Assembly (NCBI GenBank): GCA_007126675.1
Contig: SLAU01000376.1
Span: 1 to 21,069 of the forward strand
Direction: 5' to 3'
Source of the DNA: Balneolaceae bacterium
GTDB lineage: Bacteria; Bacteroidota; Rhodothermia; Balneolales; Balneolaceae
Length of the DNA: 21,069 nt
Part shown: positions 1-7,569 of the stretch, in pieces
How the letters are laid out: each line of letters starts with the position of its first letter
Position numbering within the stretch: the first letter of the stretch is position 1
Notes under the pieces: model-generated
Told to the model about the DNA's origin: nothing
The model's input: only the letters and a program-made list of their open reading frames with translations
Database searches by the model: none
Translations under genes and position numbers: made by a program

Positions 1-1239
1 GTTGCCAACCTGTATCCATTCAGTGAAACCATTGCCAAACCGGATATAACCCCGGCTGAAGCTACCGAATATATCGATATCGGCGGACCGACAATGATCC
101 GGGCGGCTGCTAAAAATTATGCTCATGTCGCAGTTTTAAGTAACCCCGGTCAATATCAGACTCTGATTGATGAATTACAGAAAAACGAAGGTTTACCATT
201 TTCTGTCAGACAAAACTTTGCACGTAAAGCTTTTGAACACACAGCCGCTTACGATGCTGCAATCAGCAACTATTTTGCTGAGCTGGATGAACTTAAAATT
301 CCCGATCAACTGTCGGTTGCATTACCCAAGTCTTCTGATTTGAGATATGGTGAAAATCCTCATCAAAAGGCGGCGGTCTTTGGTAATCAGAAGCAGTGGA
401 TTGACTGTTTCCATGGCAAAGAACTAAGCTACAATAACTATCTCGATATTGATGCCGCACTGGAATTAATCAGCGATTTTGAAAATGAAAAGCCAACAGT
501 TGCAATATTCAAACATACCGTTCCCTGCGGAGTTGGGACGGCTGATACTGTTATTGAAGCTTACAAAAAAGCTTTTTCAACCGACACTGTTTCTCCGTTT
601 GGCGGGATTGTGTGTAGTAACACTGCCATTACCAAATCAGCAGCTGAAGAGATTGATAAAATATTCACTGAGATTATCATTGCCCCTGATTTTGAAGAAT
701 CTGCTGTTCAGTTACTTAAGGAAAAGAAAAACCGCCGGCTTGTAAAAATGCTGGATCGTCCTTTAACTGAGAACAGTTTTAAGTTCAGATCTATTTTTGG
801 CGGTGCACTTGTGCAACAGCCGGATTCAGTCACAGTGGACCGAAACGATATAAAAGTTGTTACAGAACGCAAGCCGACTGAAGAGGAGTTATCCGATCTT
901 TTATTTGCCTGGAAAATTGTGAAACATATAAAGTCGAATGCTATCGTATATGTGAAAAACGGGCAGACCTGCGGAGTTGGTACCGGTCAGACCAGCAGGG
1001 TTGACAGTTCTGAAATTGCAGTTCGAAAAGCTGAAAAAGAAGGAATCTCTTTAAAAGGAAGTGCTGTTGCATCCGATGCTTTTTTCCCGTTTGCCGATGG
1101 AGTTGAAGCTGCAGCAGCAGCCGGTGCCACTTCAATTATCCAGCCAGGTGGCAGTGTTCGGGATCAGGAAGTAATTGATGCCGCAAATCGCCTGAATTTG
1201 GCTATGGTATTTACTGATATTCGCCATTTCAGGCATTAA
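1..1239 (+). CDS. purH: Bifunctional purine biosynthesis protein PurH (AICAR transformylase/IMP cyclohydrolase), 5' end missing
   Basis: PurH catalyses the last two steps of IMP synthesis in the cytoplasm: formylation of AICAR with 10-formyl-THF, then ring closure. The frame is open from base 1, and residues before the first internal Met (base 94) already match the family (NLYPF near the start, then IDIGGPTMIRAAAKN), so the gene begins upstream of the window. The visible part holds the end of the cyclohydrolase domain and the whole transformylase domain: the Lys-His pair in FKHTVPCGVG (bases 508-537), SPFGGIV, SDAFFPFADG, IQPGGSVRD and the usual terminal FTDIRHFRH. The residue after KHT is Val where many bacterial enzymes have Asn; this position varies in the family. 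A 97-nt gap separates it from mreB, so cotranscription is uncertain. Confidence 0.97.
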   Translation, partial: VANLYPFSETIAKPDITPAEATEYIDIGGPTMIRAAAKNYAHVAVLSNPGQYQTLIDELQKNEGLPFSVRQNFARKAFEHTAAYDAAISNYFAELDELKIPDQLSVALPKSSDLRYGENPHQKAAVFGNQKQWIDCFHGKELSYNNYLDIDAALELISDFENEKPTVAIFKHTVPCGVGTADTVIEAYKKAFSTDTVSPFGGIVCSNTAITKSAAEEIDKIFTEIIIAPDFEESAVQLLKEKKNRRLVKMLDRPLTENSFKFRSIFGGALVQQPDSVTVDRNDIKVVTERKPTEEELSDLLFAWKIVKHIKSNAIVYVKNGQTCGVGTGQTSRVDSSEIAVRKAEKEGISLKGSAVASDAFFPFADGVEAAAAAGATSIIQPGGSVRDQEVIDAANRLNLAMVFTDIRHFRH

Positions 1240-1336
1240 TAGTCATATTGGTAATTTCAAAAGTATCGTTCGCAAATAGAGATACAATCTCGTATTTTTA
1301 TATGTTAAACCTCCATTTGTAAATCAAAAAAATTCG
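1240..1336 (+). other. purH-mreB intergenic region with weak hairpin and weak promoter candidate
   Basis: This 97-nt AT-rich gap contains GAGAT-ACA-ATCTC (1279-1291), a 5-bp stem with a 3-nt loop followed by GTATTTTTATAT. It could be a weak terminator for purH. The same bases can be read as a poor sigma-70-like promoter for mreB: TTCGCA at 1269-1274, an 18-nt spacer, and TATTTT at 1293-1298. Neither is convincing. No Shine-Dalgarno sequence precedes mreB; the bases just before its ATG are A-rich. Confidence 0.25.
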
Positions 1337-2401
1337 ATGTCAGACGTCTATACCCAAACCAAGAAAAGCACATCAAAGAATCAAACAAAAAAAGGACTCT
1401 TTGATTTTTTATATACAGATATTGCAATTGACCTTGGCACAGCTAACACACTTATCTATTCAAGGGATCAGGGTATCGTGCTGAATGAGCCTTCAATTGT
1501 TGCTTTAAATACTCAAAATGACCCTGTTGCTACCGGTCACGAAGCACAATTAATGCACGAAAAAACTCACCGCAATATCCGTACAGTGCGTCCACTGCGT
1601 GATGGCGTAATTGCTGATTTCGAAGTAGCTGAGCAGATGATTCGCGGCATGATCAAAAAGGTGAAGGTAAAGTGGTACTCATCTACCCGGCAAATGGTTG
1701 TGTGTGTTCCAAGCGGAATTACTGAAGTGGAGCGCCGGGCTGTGCGAGACAGTGCTGAACATGCCGGAGCCAAGGAGGTCTATCTTGTTGATGAACCCAT
1801 GGCAGCCGCAATCGGAATCGGGCTGGATGTACATGAGCCGGTTGGTAACATGATTGTGGATATTGGCGGTGGTACTACAGAAATTGCTGTTATTGCCCTC
1901 TCGGGTATTGTTTATGCACAATCAGTACGTTTAGGTGGTGATGAACTGAACGACGATATCATCAACTATTTCCGCAGAAATCATAATCTGTTGATTGGTG
2001 AGCGTACTGCTGAAAAGATCAAATGTGAAATTGGAAGTGCGGCACCACTTGATGAAGAGTTAGAAATGATCACAAAAGGCCGTGATTTGGTAAATGGAGT
2101 ACCAAGAACCCGGCAGGTTACCTCAAAAGATGTTCGGGAAGCGATCTCTGAGTCTGTGAATACTATTGTAGAATCCATTACAAAATCATTAGAGCAAACA
2201 CCACCTGAGCTTTCCGCTGATATTCTTGATCGTGGAATTATGTTAACCGGTGGAGGTGCTCTTTTGAAAAACCTCGATAAGTTAATTATGGAAACTACCG
2301 ACTTGCCGGTTCACATAGCTGAAGATCCGCTTACTGCTGTTGTAAGAGGAACAGGTGCAATTTTAGAAGATCTCGATTATTACAGAACTGTTGTTTCCTA
2401 A
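1337..2401 (+). CDS. mreB: Rod-shape-determining protein MreB (bacterial actin)
   Basis: MreB is an actin-like ATPase that forms short membrane-bound filaments and positions the side-wall synthesis machine. All nucleotide-binding signatures are visible: phosphate-1 DLGTANTL near residue 32, VDEPMAAAIG in mid-protein, phosphate-2 DIGGGTTEIAV, and the adenosine loop LTGGGALLKN near the C-terminus. The 354 residues are slightly more than the usual 335-347. The excess is a polar, Lys/Thr/Ser-rich N-terminal stretch of about 20 residues before GLFDFLYTDIAIDLG. The ATG at 1337 is the start that includes this tail; I see no other obvious start close to the conserved core. It is the first gene of mreBCD-mrdA-rodA, with mreC following after 18 nt. 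Confidence 0.98.
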   Translation: MSDVYTQTKKSTSKNQTKKGLFDFLYTDIAIDLGTANTLIYSRDQGIVLNEPSIVALNTQNDPVATGHEAQLMHEKTHRNIRTVRPLRDGVIADFEVAEQMIRGMIKKVKVKWYSSTRQMVVCVPSGITEVERRAVRDSAEHAGAKEVYLVDEPMAAAIGIGLDVHEPVGNMIVDIGGGTTEIAVIALSGIVYAQSVRLGGDELNDDIINYFRRNHNLLIGERTAEKIKCEIGSAAPLDEELEMITKGRDLVNGVPRTRQVTSKDVREAISESVNTIVESITKSLEQTPPELSADILDRGIMLTGGGALLKNLDKLIMETTDLPVHIAEDPLTAVVRGTGAILEDLDYYRTVVS

Positions 2402-2419
2402 AATATTCGCAATAAATTA

Positions 2420-3247
2420 ATGCGACGTGTAAAAGATGCAAAAGATTATATCATAACCGCCCTGCTGTTGCTTATTGCAATCAGCTTGATGGTTGCCAGG
2501 CATGACGGAGGTTTGCAAAATGCCCGCAAAGCATCTATTACACTGCTAAGTTATCTTGAGCAACCGCTCTCCAATATCCGGATTTATCGTCAGGCACTTA
2601 CTACCAATACTTACCTGCATCGGCAAAATGTTGTACTTCAGGATGAATTAAGCCGTCTCAGGTCTGTAGAAGAAGAGAACAGAATATTGAGAGATCTTCT
2701 GAATTTACGTGAAGAGGTTGAGCATGATGTTTTACCCGTTCGTATAGTTGCAAAAGATTTAACAGGTTTCAGTAACTCCCTTACAGTAAATGCAGGAAGT
2801 AATGAGGGAGTTAAAATGGGAATGCCCCTTATAAATTCAGACGGATTAATTGGGCAGGTTATTCTTACGAGCAGAAATTTCTCGCAGGTATTGCCCTATT
2901 CAAACTCTCTTTTCAGAGTTAGTGCCCGTGTTCAGGGCACACGGGCTTATGGAATTGTAAGCTGGCAGGCTACAGGCCATAATGAGCTTGTTCTTAATCA
3001 TATTCCGCAAACAATTGTGGTTGAACCCGGGCAAATGGTTGAAACCTCTGGTTATAGTAATCAATATCCGCAGGGTATACCGATTGGCGTAGTAACAAGA
3101 GTTGAACCGGGCGACGGAGTGGAGACACAAACGGTTTACCTGGACGCTTTGGTTGATCTTTTTACTTTATCTGAAGCTTTTATAAAAAAGTTTGAACCCG
3201 ATACAACGATTATTGAACTGGAACTGCAACAGGAGGAGCTGTTTTGA
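2420..3247 (+). CDS. mreC: Rod-shape-determining protein MreC
   Basis: MreC is a bitopic inner-membrane protein that links MreB filaments to PBP2/RodA and is thought to activate PBP2. The 275 residues show the standard layout: a short basic cytoplasmic start (MRRVKDAKDY), one membrane helix at about residues 11-26, a coiled coil around 65-98 rich in Leu/Glu/Arg, and a periplasmic beta domain. That domain contains AGSNEGVKMGMPLIN, GLIGQV and RVQGTRAYGIV. The C-terminal tail is acidic and Gln-rich (LELQQEELF). The end of the gene carries the AGGAGG that serves mreD, and its TGA stop overlaps the mreD TTG start by 4 nt, which implies translational coupling. Confidence 0.96.
   Translation: MRRVKDAKDYIITALLLLIAISLMVARHDGGLQNARKASITLLSYLEQPLSNIRIYRQALTTNTYLHRQNVVLQDELSRLRSVEEENRILRDLLNLREEVEHDVLPVRIVAKDLTGFSNSLTVNAGSNEGVKMGMPLINSDGLIGQVILTSRNFSQVLPYSNSLFRVSARVQGTRAYGIVSWQATGHNELVLNHIPQTIVVEPGQMVETSGYSNQYPQGIPIGVVTRVEPGDGVETQTVYLDALVDLFTLSEAFIKKFEPDTTIIELELQQEELF
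3231..3246 (+). promoter_or_regulatory. Strong Shine-Dalgarno deciding the TTG start of mreD
   Basis: AGGAGG at 3231-3236 lies 7 nt before TTG at 3244-3246. The next in-frame ATG (3268) has no such site, so the TTG is chosen. Such a clear Shine-Dalgarno is unusual in this window, where most genes lack one. The site is inside the last codons of mreC. Confidence 0.75.
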
Positions 3248-3720
3248 TCCGTTCAGAATTTACCAGAATGTTGCTTATTGGGTTAGGTATGGTGGCGATC
3301 CAGATTATTCTGCTTAGGCATCTGACAATTTTTGACGCAGAATCAGATCTTGTATTACTATTTCTGATTTGGATTTGTACTAAAACTTCGAAAACGGAAT
3401 CGATTATACTTGCTGCAATACTGGGATTGGCCCAGGACTCGCTTACCGATTTATGGGGCATCAATATGTTTGCAAAGGTGCTCACAGTATTTATCGTACA
3501 TGGATTTTTAGAGCGAACCAGCGGTAACCGTTTCTTACTGTGGCAAATATTTCTGATAATTTTTGTTATCAGTTTTATACACAATAGTTTCTTTTTTGTC
3601 GTTAGTATTTTTTCGGAGCTTTATGCAAGTGATTTTGTCATTTGGAGTTTACTGCTGGTTAGCAGTTTATTTACAGCTTTAGTGGGTAGTTTCTTACAGC
3701 TTGTGCGGGTAGAAAATTAG
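3244..3720 (+). CDS. mreD: Rod-shape-determining protein MreD
   Basis: MreD is a small polytopic inner-membrane protein of the elongasome, of poorly defined biochemical role. The 158-residue product is almost entirely hydrophobic with about five predicted membrane segments (roughly residues 8-24, 32-45, 52-70, 93-118 and 128-150). It contains the family-type segment LAAILGLAQDSLTDLWGIN. The family is weakly conserved, so position between mreC and mrdA is a large part of the call. Translation starts at TTG, overlapping the mreC stop by 4 nt and preceded by AGGAGG. The mrdA ATG lies one base after its TAG stop. Confidence 0.92.
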   Translation: MIRSEFTRMLLIGLGMVAIQIILLRHLTIFDAESDLVLLFLIWICTKTSKTESIILAAILGLAQDSLTDLWGINMFAKVLTVFIVHGFLERTSGNRFLLWQIFLIIFVISFIHNSFFFVVSIFSELYASDFVIWSLLLVSSLFTALVGSFLQLVRVEN

Positions 3721-3721
3721 T

Positions 3722-5587
3722 ATGCAAAAAAAACGTCACTCTCAACACTTAAAAACATCAATTCGTATACTGCAAGCCATTGTAGTAATCGGAATGATTG
3801 TGCTATTTGGGCGTATAATCCAGCTGCAGATTATCGACTATGATAAATATGCACCTTTAAGCCGTCAAAACTCTATACGAATGGATGTGGTTAATCCGGC
3901 TCGCGGTTTAATTCTCGACCGCCATGGAACCATAATTGTAGATAACCAGCCGATTTACTCCATTACCATCACTCCTGCTAAGTTCAGAATGGATAAACTG
4001 CACGTATTAGCAGAAATTTTGAATTTACCCGAAGAAGTGGTTTTAGAGAGAGTTCAGTTAGCTCAGCAATTCTCATGGCACAGAACCTCAAGGCTTTTCA
4101 CTGAAGTGCCGTTTGAGGTGTTTTCAGCGATTGAGGAAAATATCTGGCGATTACCCGGAATTGGTAATCAAATTGAAAGTAAGCGCAACTATCCTTTAGA
4201 ATTAAACGCATCGCATGCTTTGGGGTATCTCAGGGAAGCATCACGCGAAGATTATCTGCGGTCTGACGATATCCGACTTGGTGACCGGATTGGGAAGAGT
4301 GGCATTGAAATGGTTTACGAAGACTTTCTGAAGGGAAACAGAGGTACGCAGTATCTGCAGGTGAATGCATATGGACAGGCACTTGGAAACTATAACGACG
4401 GACAACTTGATATCTCGCCGATAAAAGGTTCTGACCTGGTCACCACACTTGATGCAGATCTTCAAATGCTGACTGAAAAGATCATGGAGAATAAGCGGGG
4501 ATCCGTAGTTGCGATGGATCCGAATACAGGTGAAATCCTCAGCCTTGTAAGTGCACCTCAATACAATCTTGATAAACTTTCGGGGCGTATAGATGCTGAG
4601 TACTGGCAATCTATTAATGCCGATACGCTAACCCCGCTTTATAACCGTGCCATTTCATCAAGGCAGCCACCGGGATCAACCTTTAAGCCTTTTATGGGTT
4701 TATTTGGTCTGCATTTAGGTTTGGTAACTCCTGAAAAAGAGATCTACAATACAGGCGCCTATATACGCGGCAGGGCGTATCGTGATCTGGCAGACCCCGG
4801 TTACTATGACCTCGAAAAAGCATTGGCTAAATCGAGCAATACCTACTTTTTATGGATCATGGATCGAATTGCCACACAAGGCCATTTGAATGACTGGTCT
4901 CAAAAAATGAAAGATTTTGGCATGGGCATCTCAAATGGAATTGATCTGCCGTTTGAAACCTCCGGAATTATGCCAGACAGTACGTACCTCGATATGACGT
5001 TTGGCCGCAGAAACTGGAGTATCGGTGACCTGATGAACTTTGGGATTGGACAGGGGCTTGTATCTGTTTCTCCATTGCAAATGGCGGTGGCTGTAAGCTC
5101 GCTCGCAAATGGGGGTTACAGGGTTCAGCCACATATTGTGCACGCTATCAGAGACAATAATGGCACACTCAGCTATACAAATCCTCAAAGAACGAAAATA
5201 GATTGGGTAACGCAGGAAAACCTCGAAGCCGTGAAAAAAGGAATGCGTGGAGCAGTAACAGAAGGGAGCGGGCGTTTTTATGCTAATTTGCCCGATATTA
5301 AAGTTGCCGGTAAAACCGGTACTGCTCAAAACCCACACGGACAAAATCATGGCTGGTTTATTGCATATGCTCCGGCTGATGATCCTGAAATTGCCGTGGC
5401 AGTACTTATGGAAAATGCCGGCTTTGGATCGATCTCTGCTGCACCGGTTGCTTCTTTGGTTATTGAGCAATATCTGAAAGGTGAAATACTGCGCCCGCAT
5501 GTGCTGAATTATGTTCTGAATTTTACACCGAGAGAAGAAACACCGGCAGACGATGACGAGGCAGATACGGAGGCGGCAGACGAATGA
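3722..5587 (+). CDS. mrdA: Penicillin-binding protein 2 (elongation-specific peptidoglycan DD-transpeptidase)
   Basis: PBP2 cross-links peptidoglycan during side-wall elongation and works as a pair with RodA. The N-terminus has a basic cytoplasmic segment and one membrane helix (about residues 13-30). The non-catalytic pedestal domain follows, including NPARGLILDRHG and an SGIEMVYEDFLKG motif. The transpeptidase domain carries all three active-site motifs: S319-T-F-K322 (nucleophile Ser319), S371-S-N373 and K531-T-G533. The length of 621 residues is normal for the family. The tail after about residue 600 is strongly acidic (Asp/Glu/Ala). The TGA stop overlaps the rodA ATG as ATGA, so the two proteins of the synthase complex are translationally coupled. 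Confidence 0.97.
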   Translation: MQKKRHSQHLKTSIRILQAIVVIGMIVLFGRIIQLQIIDYDKYAPLSRQNSIRMDVVNPARGLILDRHGTIIVDNQPIYSITITPAKFRMDKLHVLAEILNLPEEVVLERVQLAQQFSWHRTSRLFTEVPFEVFSAIEENIWRLPGIGNQIESKRNYPLELNASHALGYLREASREDYLRSDDIRLGDRIGKSGIEMVYEDFLKGNRGTQYLQVNAYGQALGNYNDGQLDISPIKGSDLVTTLDADLQMLTEKIMENKRGSVVAMDPNTGEILSLVSAPQYNLDKLSGRIDAEYWQSINADTLTPLYNRAISSRQPPGSTFKPFMGLFGLHLGLVTPEKEIYNTGAYIRGRAYRDLADPGYYDLEKALAKSSNTYFLWIMDRIATQGHLNDWSQKMKDFGMGISNGIDLPFETSGIMPDSTYLDMTFGRRNWSIGDLMNFGIGQGLVSVSPLQMAVAVSSLANGGYRVQPHIVHAIRDNNGTLSYTNPQRTKIDWVTQENLEAVKKGMRGAVTEGSGRFYANLPDIKVAGKTGTAQNPHGQNHGWFIAYAPADDPEIAVAVLMENAGFGSISAAPVASLVIEQYLKGEILRPHVLNYVLNFTPREETPADDDEADTEAADE

Positions 5588-6834
5588 TTAATCTGAAAGA
5601 TTTTAGCTGGTCGGTTATATTTATATGGGTTGCACTTACAGGTATCGGCCTTGTTGCCATTTATAGCGCTACTCAGGGACCCGTATCCGAATTTTTGCCC
5701 TCGTATATACAGAATAATTTTTCAAGACAGCTTACCTGGATTGGCATATCGCTCGTGTGTTTAATTGCAATTCAGTTTACGTCGCCCCGTACATTCCAGG
5801 GTGTATCATACATTTTTTATGCAATCTGCTTAGCACTTGCTATACTAACTGTATTCATCGGTATTGAAGTAAGTGGCGGCAGAAGATGGTTGTCAATATT
5901 TGGTATGCGTGTCCAGATCAGTGAATTTCTGAAACTGGCAACTGTACTTGCTGTGGCAAATTATCTTACACACACCAGAAATGTATCGGTTAATGATTTT
6001 AAAACAGCATTAACAACTGTAATGCTGATCCTGGTTCCCGTAATTGTAATCATCATGCAGAATGATACCGGAACTGCGCTCGTTCTGCTTGCACTTATTC
6101 CGGTTGTACTGTTATGGTCAGGCCTGCCTTATGGTATTTCATTACTTATTATTTCACCGGCAATCATCGGCTATTTTTCTGTAATCAGCCTCCCGATTGG
6201 ATTAGTTGTCACCGTTATTATTGCCTTAACGATCTTCTTCCTCCAAAAAATACCATGGCTGAGTATTTCCTCCCTACTGCTTGGATTTGTTGTAGTTATT
6301 GGCACTGAAGTGGCCCTGCAGGAAGTTCTTCAGCCACACCAGCGGGCAAGAGTAGAGGCGTTTGTAAACCCTACACTTGATCCCCAGGGGGCCGGATGGA
6401 ATGTGCTGCAAGCTAAAACGGCAATCGGCTCTGGCGGATTTCAGGGTAAAGGCTTTATGGAAGGAACACAAACACAGCTTCGCTTTTTACCCGAACAATG
6501 GACCGACTTTGTTTTCTGTGTGATCGGCGAAGAATTTGGATTTATCGGTTCAAGCTTAGTTTTATTACTTTTTGCCGCTCTCTTTCTGCGTTTACTTACT
6601 ATTGCAGGTATTCAAAAGCATCCCTTTTCACAGCTTGTAATTATTAGCGTAACCTACCTTTATTTTGCTCATTTTGTGATAAATGTTGGAAGTGCAACTG
6701 CTGTATTGCCGATTATGGGTGTGCCCCTGCCATTTGTTAGTTATGGCGGATCTGCGTTTCTTGCAAACACCTTAATGCTTGCTATCTGCATTAATATGCA
6801 TCTCTATAAACGCTCATTCAGCATCTACAGGTAG
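5584..6834 (+). CDS. rodA: SEDS-family peptidoglycan glycosyltransferase RodA
   Basis: RodA polymerises glycan strands from lipid II and partners with PBP2 in elongation. The 416-residue product is a polytopic membrane protein with about ten hydrophobic segments. SEDS signatures are present: GGRRWLSIFGMRVQISEFLK, the large periplasmic loop with VEAFVNPTLDPQGAGWN and GSGGFQGKGFMEGTQTQ, GEEFGFIGS, and the C-terminal GVPLPFVSYGGSA. The essential Asp is D161 in Q159-N-D-T-G-T164; most RodA/FtsW proteins have Pro where Asn160 is. The start is the ATG overlapping the mrdA stop. The last 21 nt overlap the 3' end of rnhB on the other strand, leaving no room for a separate terminator. Confidence 0.97.
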   Translation: MINLKDFSWSVIFIWVALTGIGLVAIYSATQGPVSEFLPSYIQNNFSRQLTWIGISLVCLIAIQFTSPRTFQGVSYIFYAICLALAILTVFIGIEVSGGRRWLSIFGMRVQISEFLKLATVLAVANYLTHTRNVSVNDFKTALTTVMLILVPVIVIIMQNDTGTALVLLALIPVVLLWSGLPYGISLLIISPAIIGYFSVISLPIGLVVTVIIALTIFFLQKIPWLSISSLLLGFVVVIGTEVALQEVLQPHQRARVEAFVNPTLDPQGAGWNVLQAKTAIGSGGFQGKGFMEGTQTQLRFLPEQWTDFVFCVIGEEFGFIGSSLVLLLFAALFLRLLTIAGIQKHPFSQLVIISVTYLYFAHFVINVGSATAVLPIMGVPLPFVSYGGSAFLANTLMLAICINMHLYKRSFSIYR

Positions 6835-7518
6835 CTTAAAGGGCTGATCAGTACGTAAGTTAAAACTTAGCCTGTGGTACTTTGTGTACCCATATTTTTC
6901 GAGAGCCTTCAGATGTGTTTGTGTGGGGTAACCAACATTACTGTCCCAGCCAAAGCAGGGATACTCTTCGTGCAGCTTTTTCATCAGATCATCGCGGTAA
7001 ACTTTTGCCAGTATCGATGCCGCAGCAATCGAAGCTGACTTGTCATCTCCTTTAATAATACAAGAATATGGAATAACTGAAGATGTATATCTATTTCCGT
7101 CAACCAATAAATAATCAGGTTCAACTTCACTCTTTTCAGCACAGTTAATCATCGCTTTAATGGAGGCCTGTAGAATATTCAGATTATCAATTTCCTTAGG
7201 AGTACAACTTTGAATAATCCAGGATTTAGCGGTTTTTTTTATTTCATCCGAAAGCTCTTTTCTCTCTTTTAAGGAAATCGCTTTACTGTCTCTTATTTTA
7301 ATATTTGGTTCAAAACCGGCTTCAAAAATTACACCTGCTGCTACAACGGGCCCGCATAAACATCCGCGTCCCACTTCATCAAGGCCCATCACATTATTGT
7401 AGTCTTCTGCCCACAGAGTTCTCTCGTGATATAAGCGGTCGTTTAAACTATTCCCGGACTTTGTACTACTACTCAACTTTCTGAAAATATGTTTTGTTGC
7501 TATGCAATGATTTGCCAA
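6814..7518 (-). CDS. rnhB: Ribonuclease HII
   Basis: RNase HII cuts RNA in RNA-DNA hybrids, notably single ribonucleotides misincorporated in DNA. Active-site motifs are intact: D47-E48 in GLDEVGRG, D140 in LLVDGNRY, and SIAAASILAKVYRDD, which holds the fourth acidic residue. The 234-residue length is a little above the usual 190-220 because some 43 residues precede GLDEVGRG. The ATG at 7518 is the only ATG upstream of Met44; an in-frame TTG at codon 15 is an alternative, so the true start may be slightly downstream. The gene is convergent with rodA (21-nt overlap) and divergent from the VWA gene (51-nt gap). It belongs functionally to neither cluster. Confidence 0.96.
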   Translation of the reverse strand: MANHCIATKHIFRKLSSSTKSGNSLNDRLYHERTLWAEDYNNVMGLDEVGRGCLCGPVVAAGVIFEAGFEPNIKIRDSKAISLKERKELSDEIKKTAKSWIIQSCTPKEIDNLNILQASIKAMINCAEKSEVEPDYLLVDGNRYTSSVIPYSCIIKGDDKSASIAAASILAKVYRDDLMKKLHEEYPCFGWDSNVGYPTQTHLKALEKYGYTKYHRLSFNLRTDQPFKLPVDAE

Positions 7519-7533
7519 TGAATAGAGTTACGA

Positions 7534-7562
7534 ATAGTAAGTATAAAGTTCAACCCTGCCAA
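7534..7562 (-). promoter_or_regulatory. Candidate rnhB promoter
   Basis: On the minus strand TTGGCA (7557-7562) and TACTAT (7534-7539) are separated by 17 nt, a fair sigma-70-like match. The expected transcription start would be about 9 nt from the rnhB ATG at 7518, giving a very short leader. That short leader leaves room for a downstream TTG start or for the promoter call being wrong. On the plus strand a TATAAA at 7542-7547 could serve the divergent VWA gene, but it has no good -35 partner. Confidence 0.35.
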
Positions 7563-7569
7563 TCAAATT

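Noticed and set aside
3210..3584. 124-codon open frame antisense to mreD
   Set aside because: Shadow of a hydrophobic gene; mreD has its own strong ribosome site and operon context.
4931..5500. 189-codon open frame antisense to mrdA
   Set aside because: It lies fully inside the conserved transpeptidase region of mrdA; its product is rich in Cys, His, Arg and Ser without any recognisable motif, as expected of a shadow frame.
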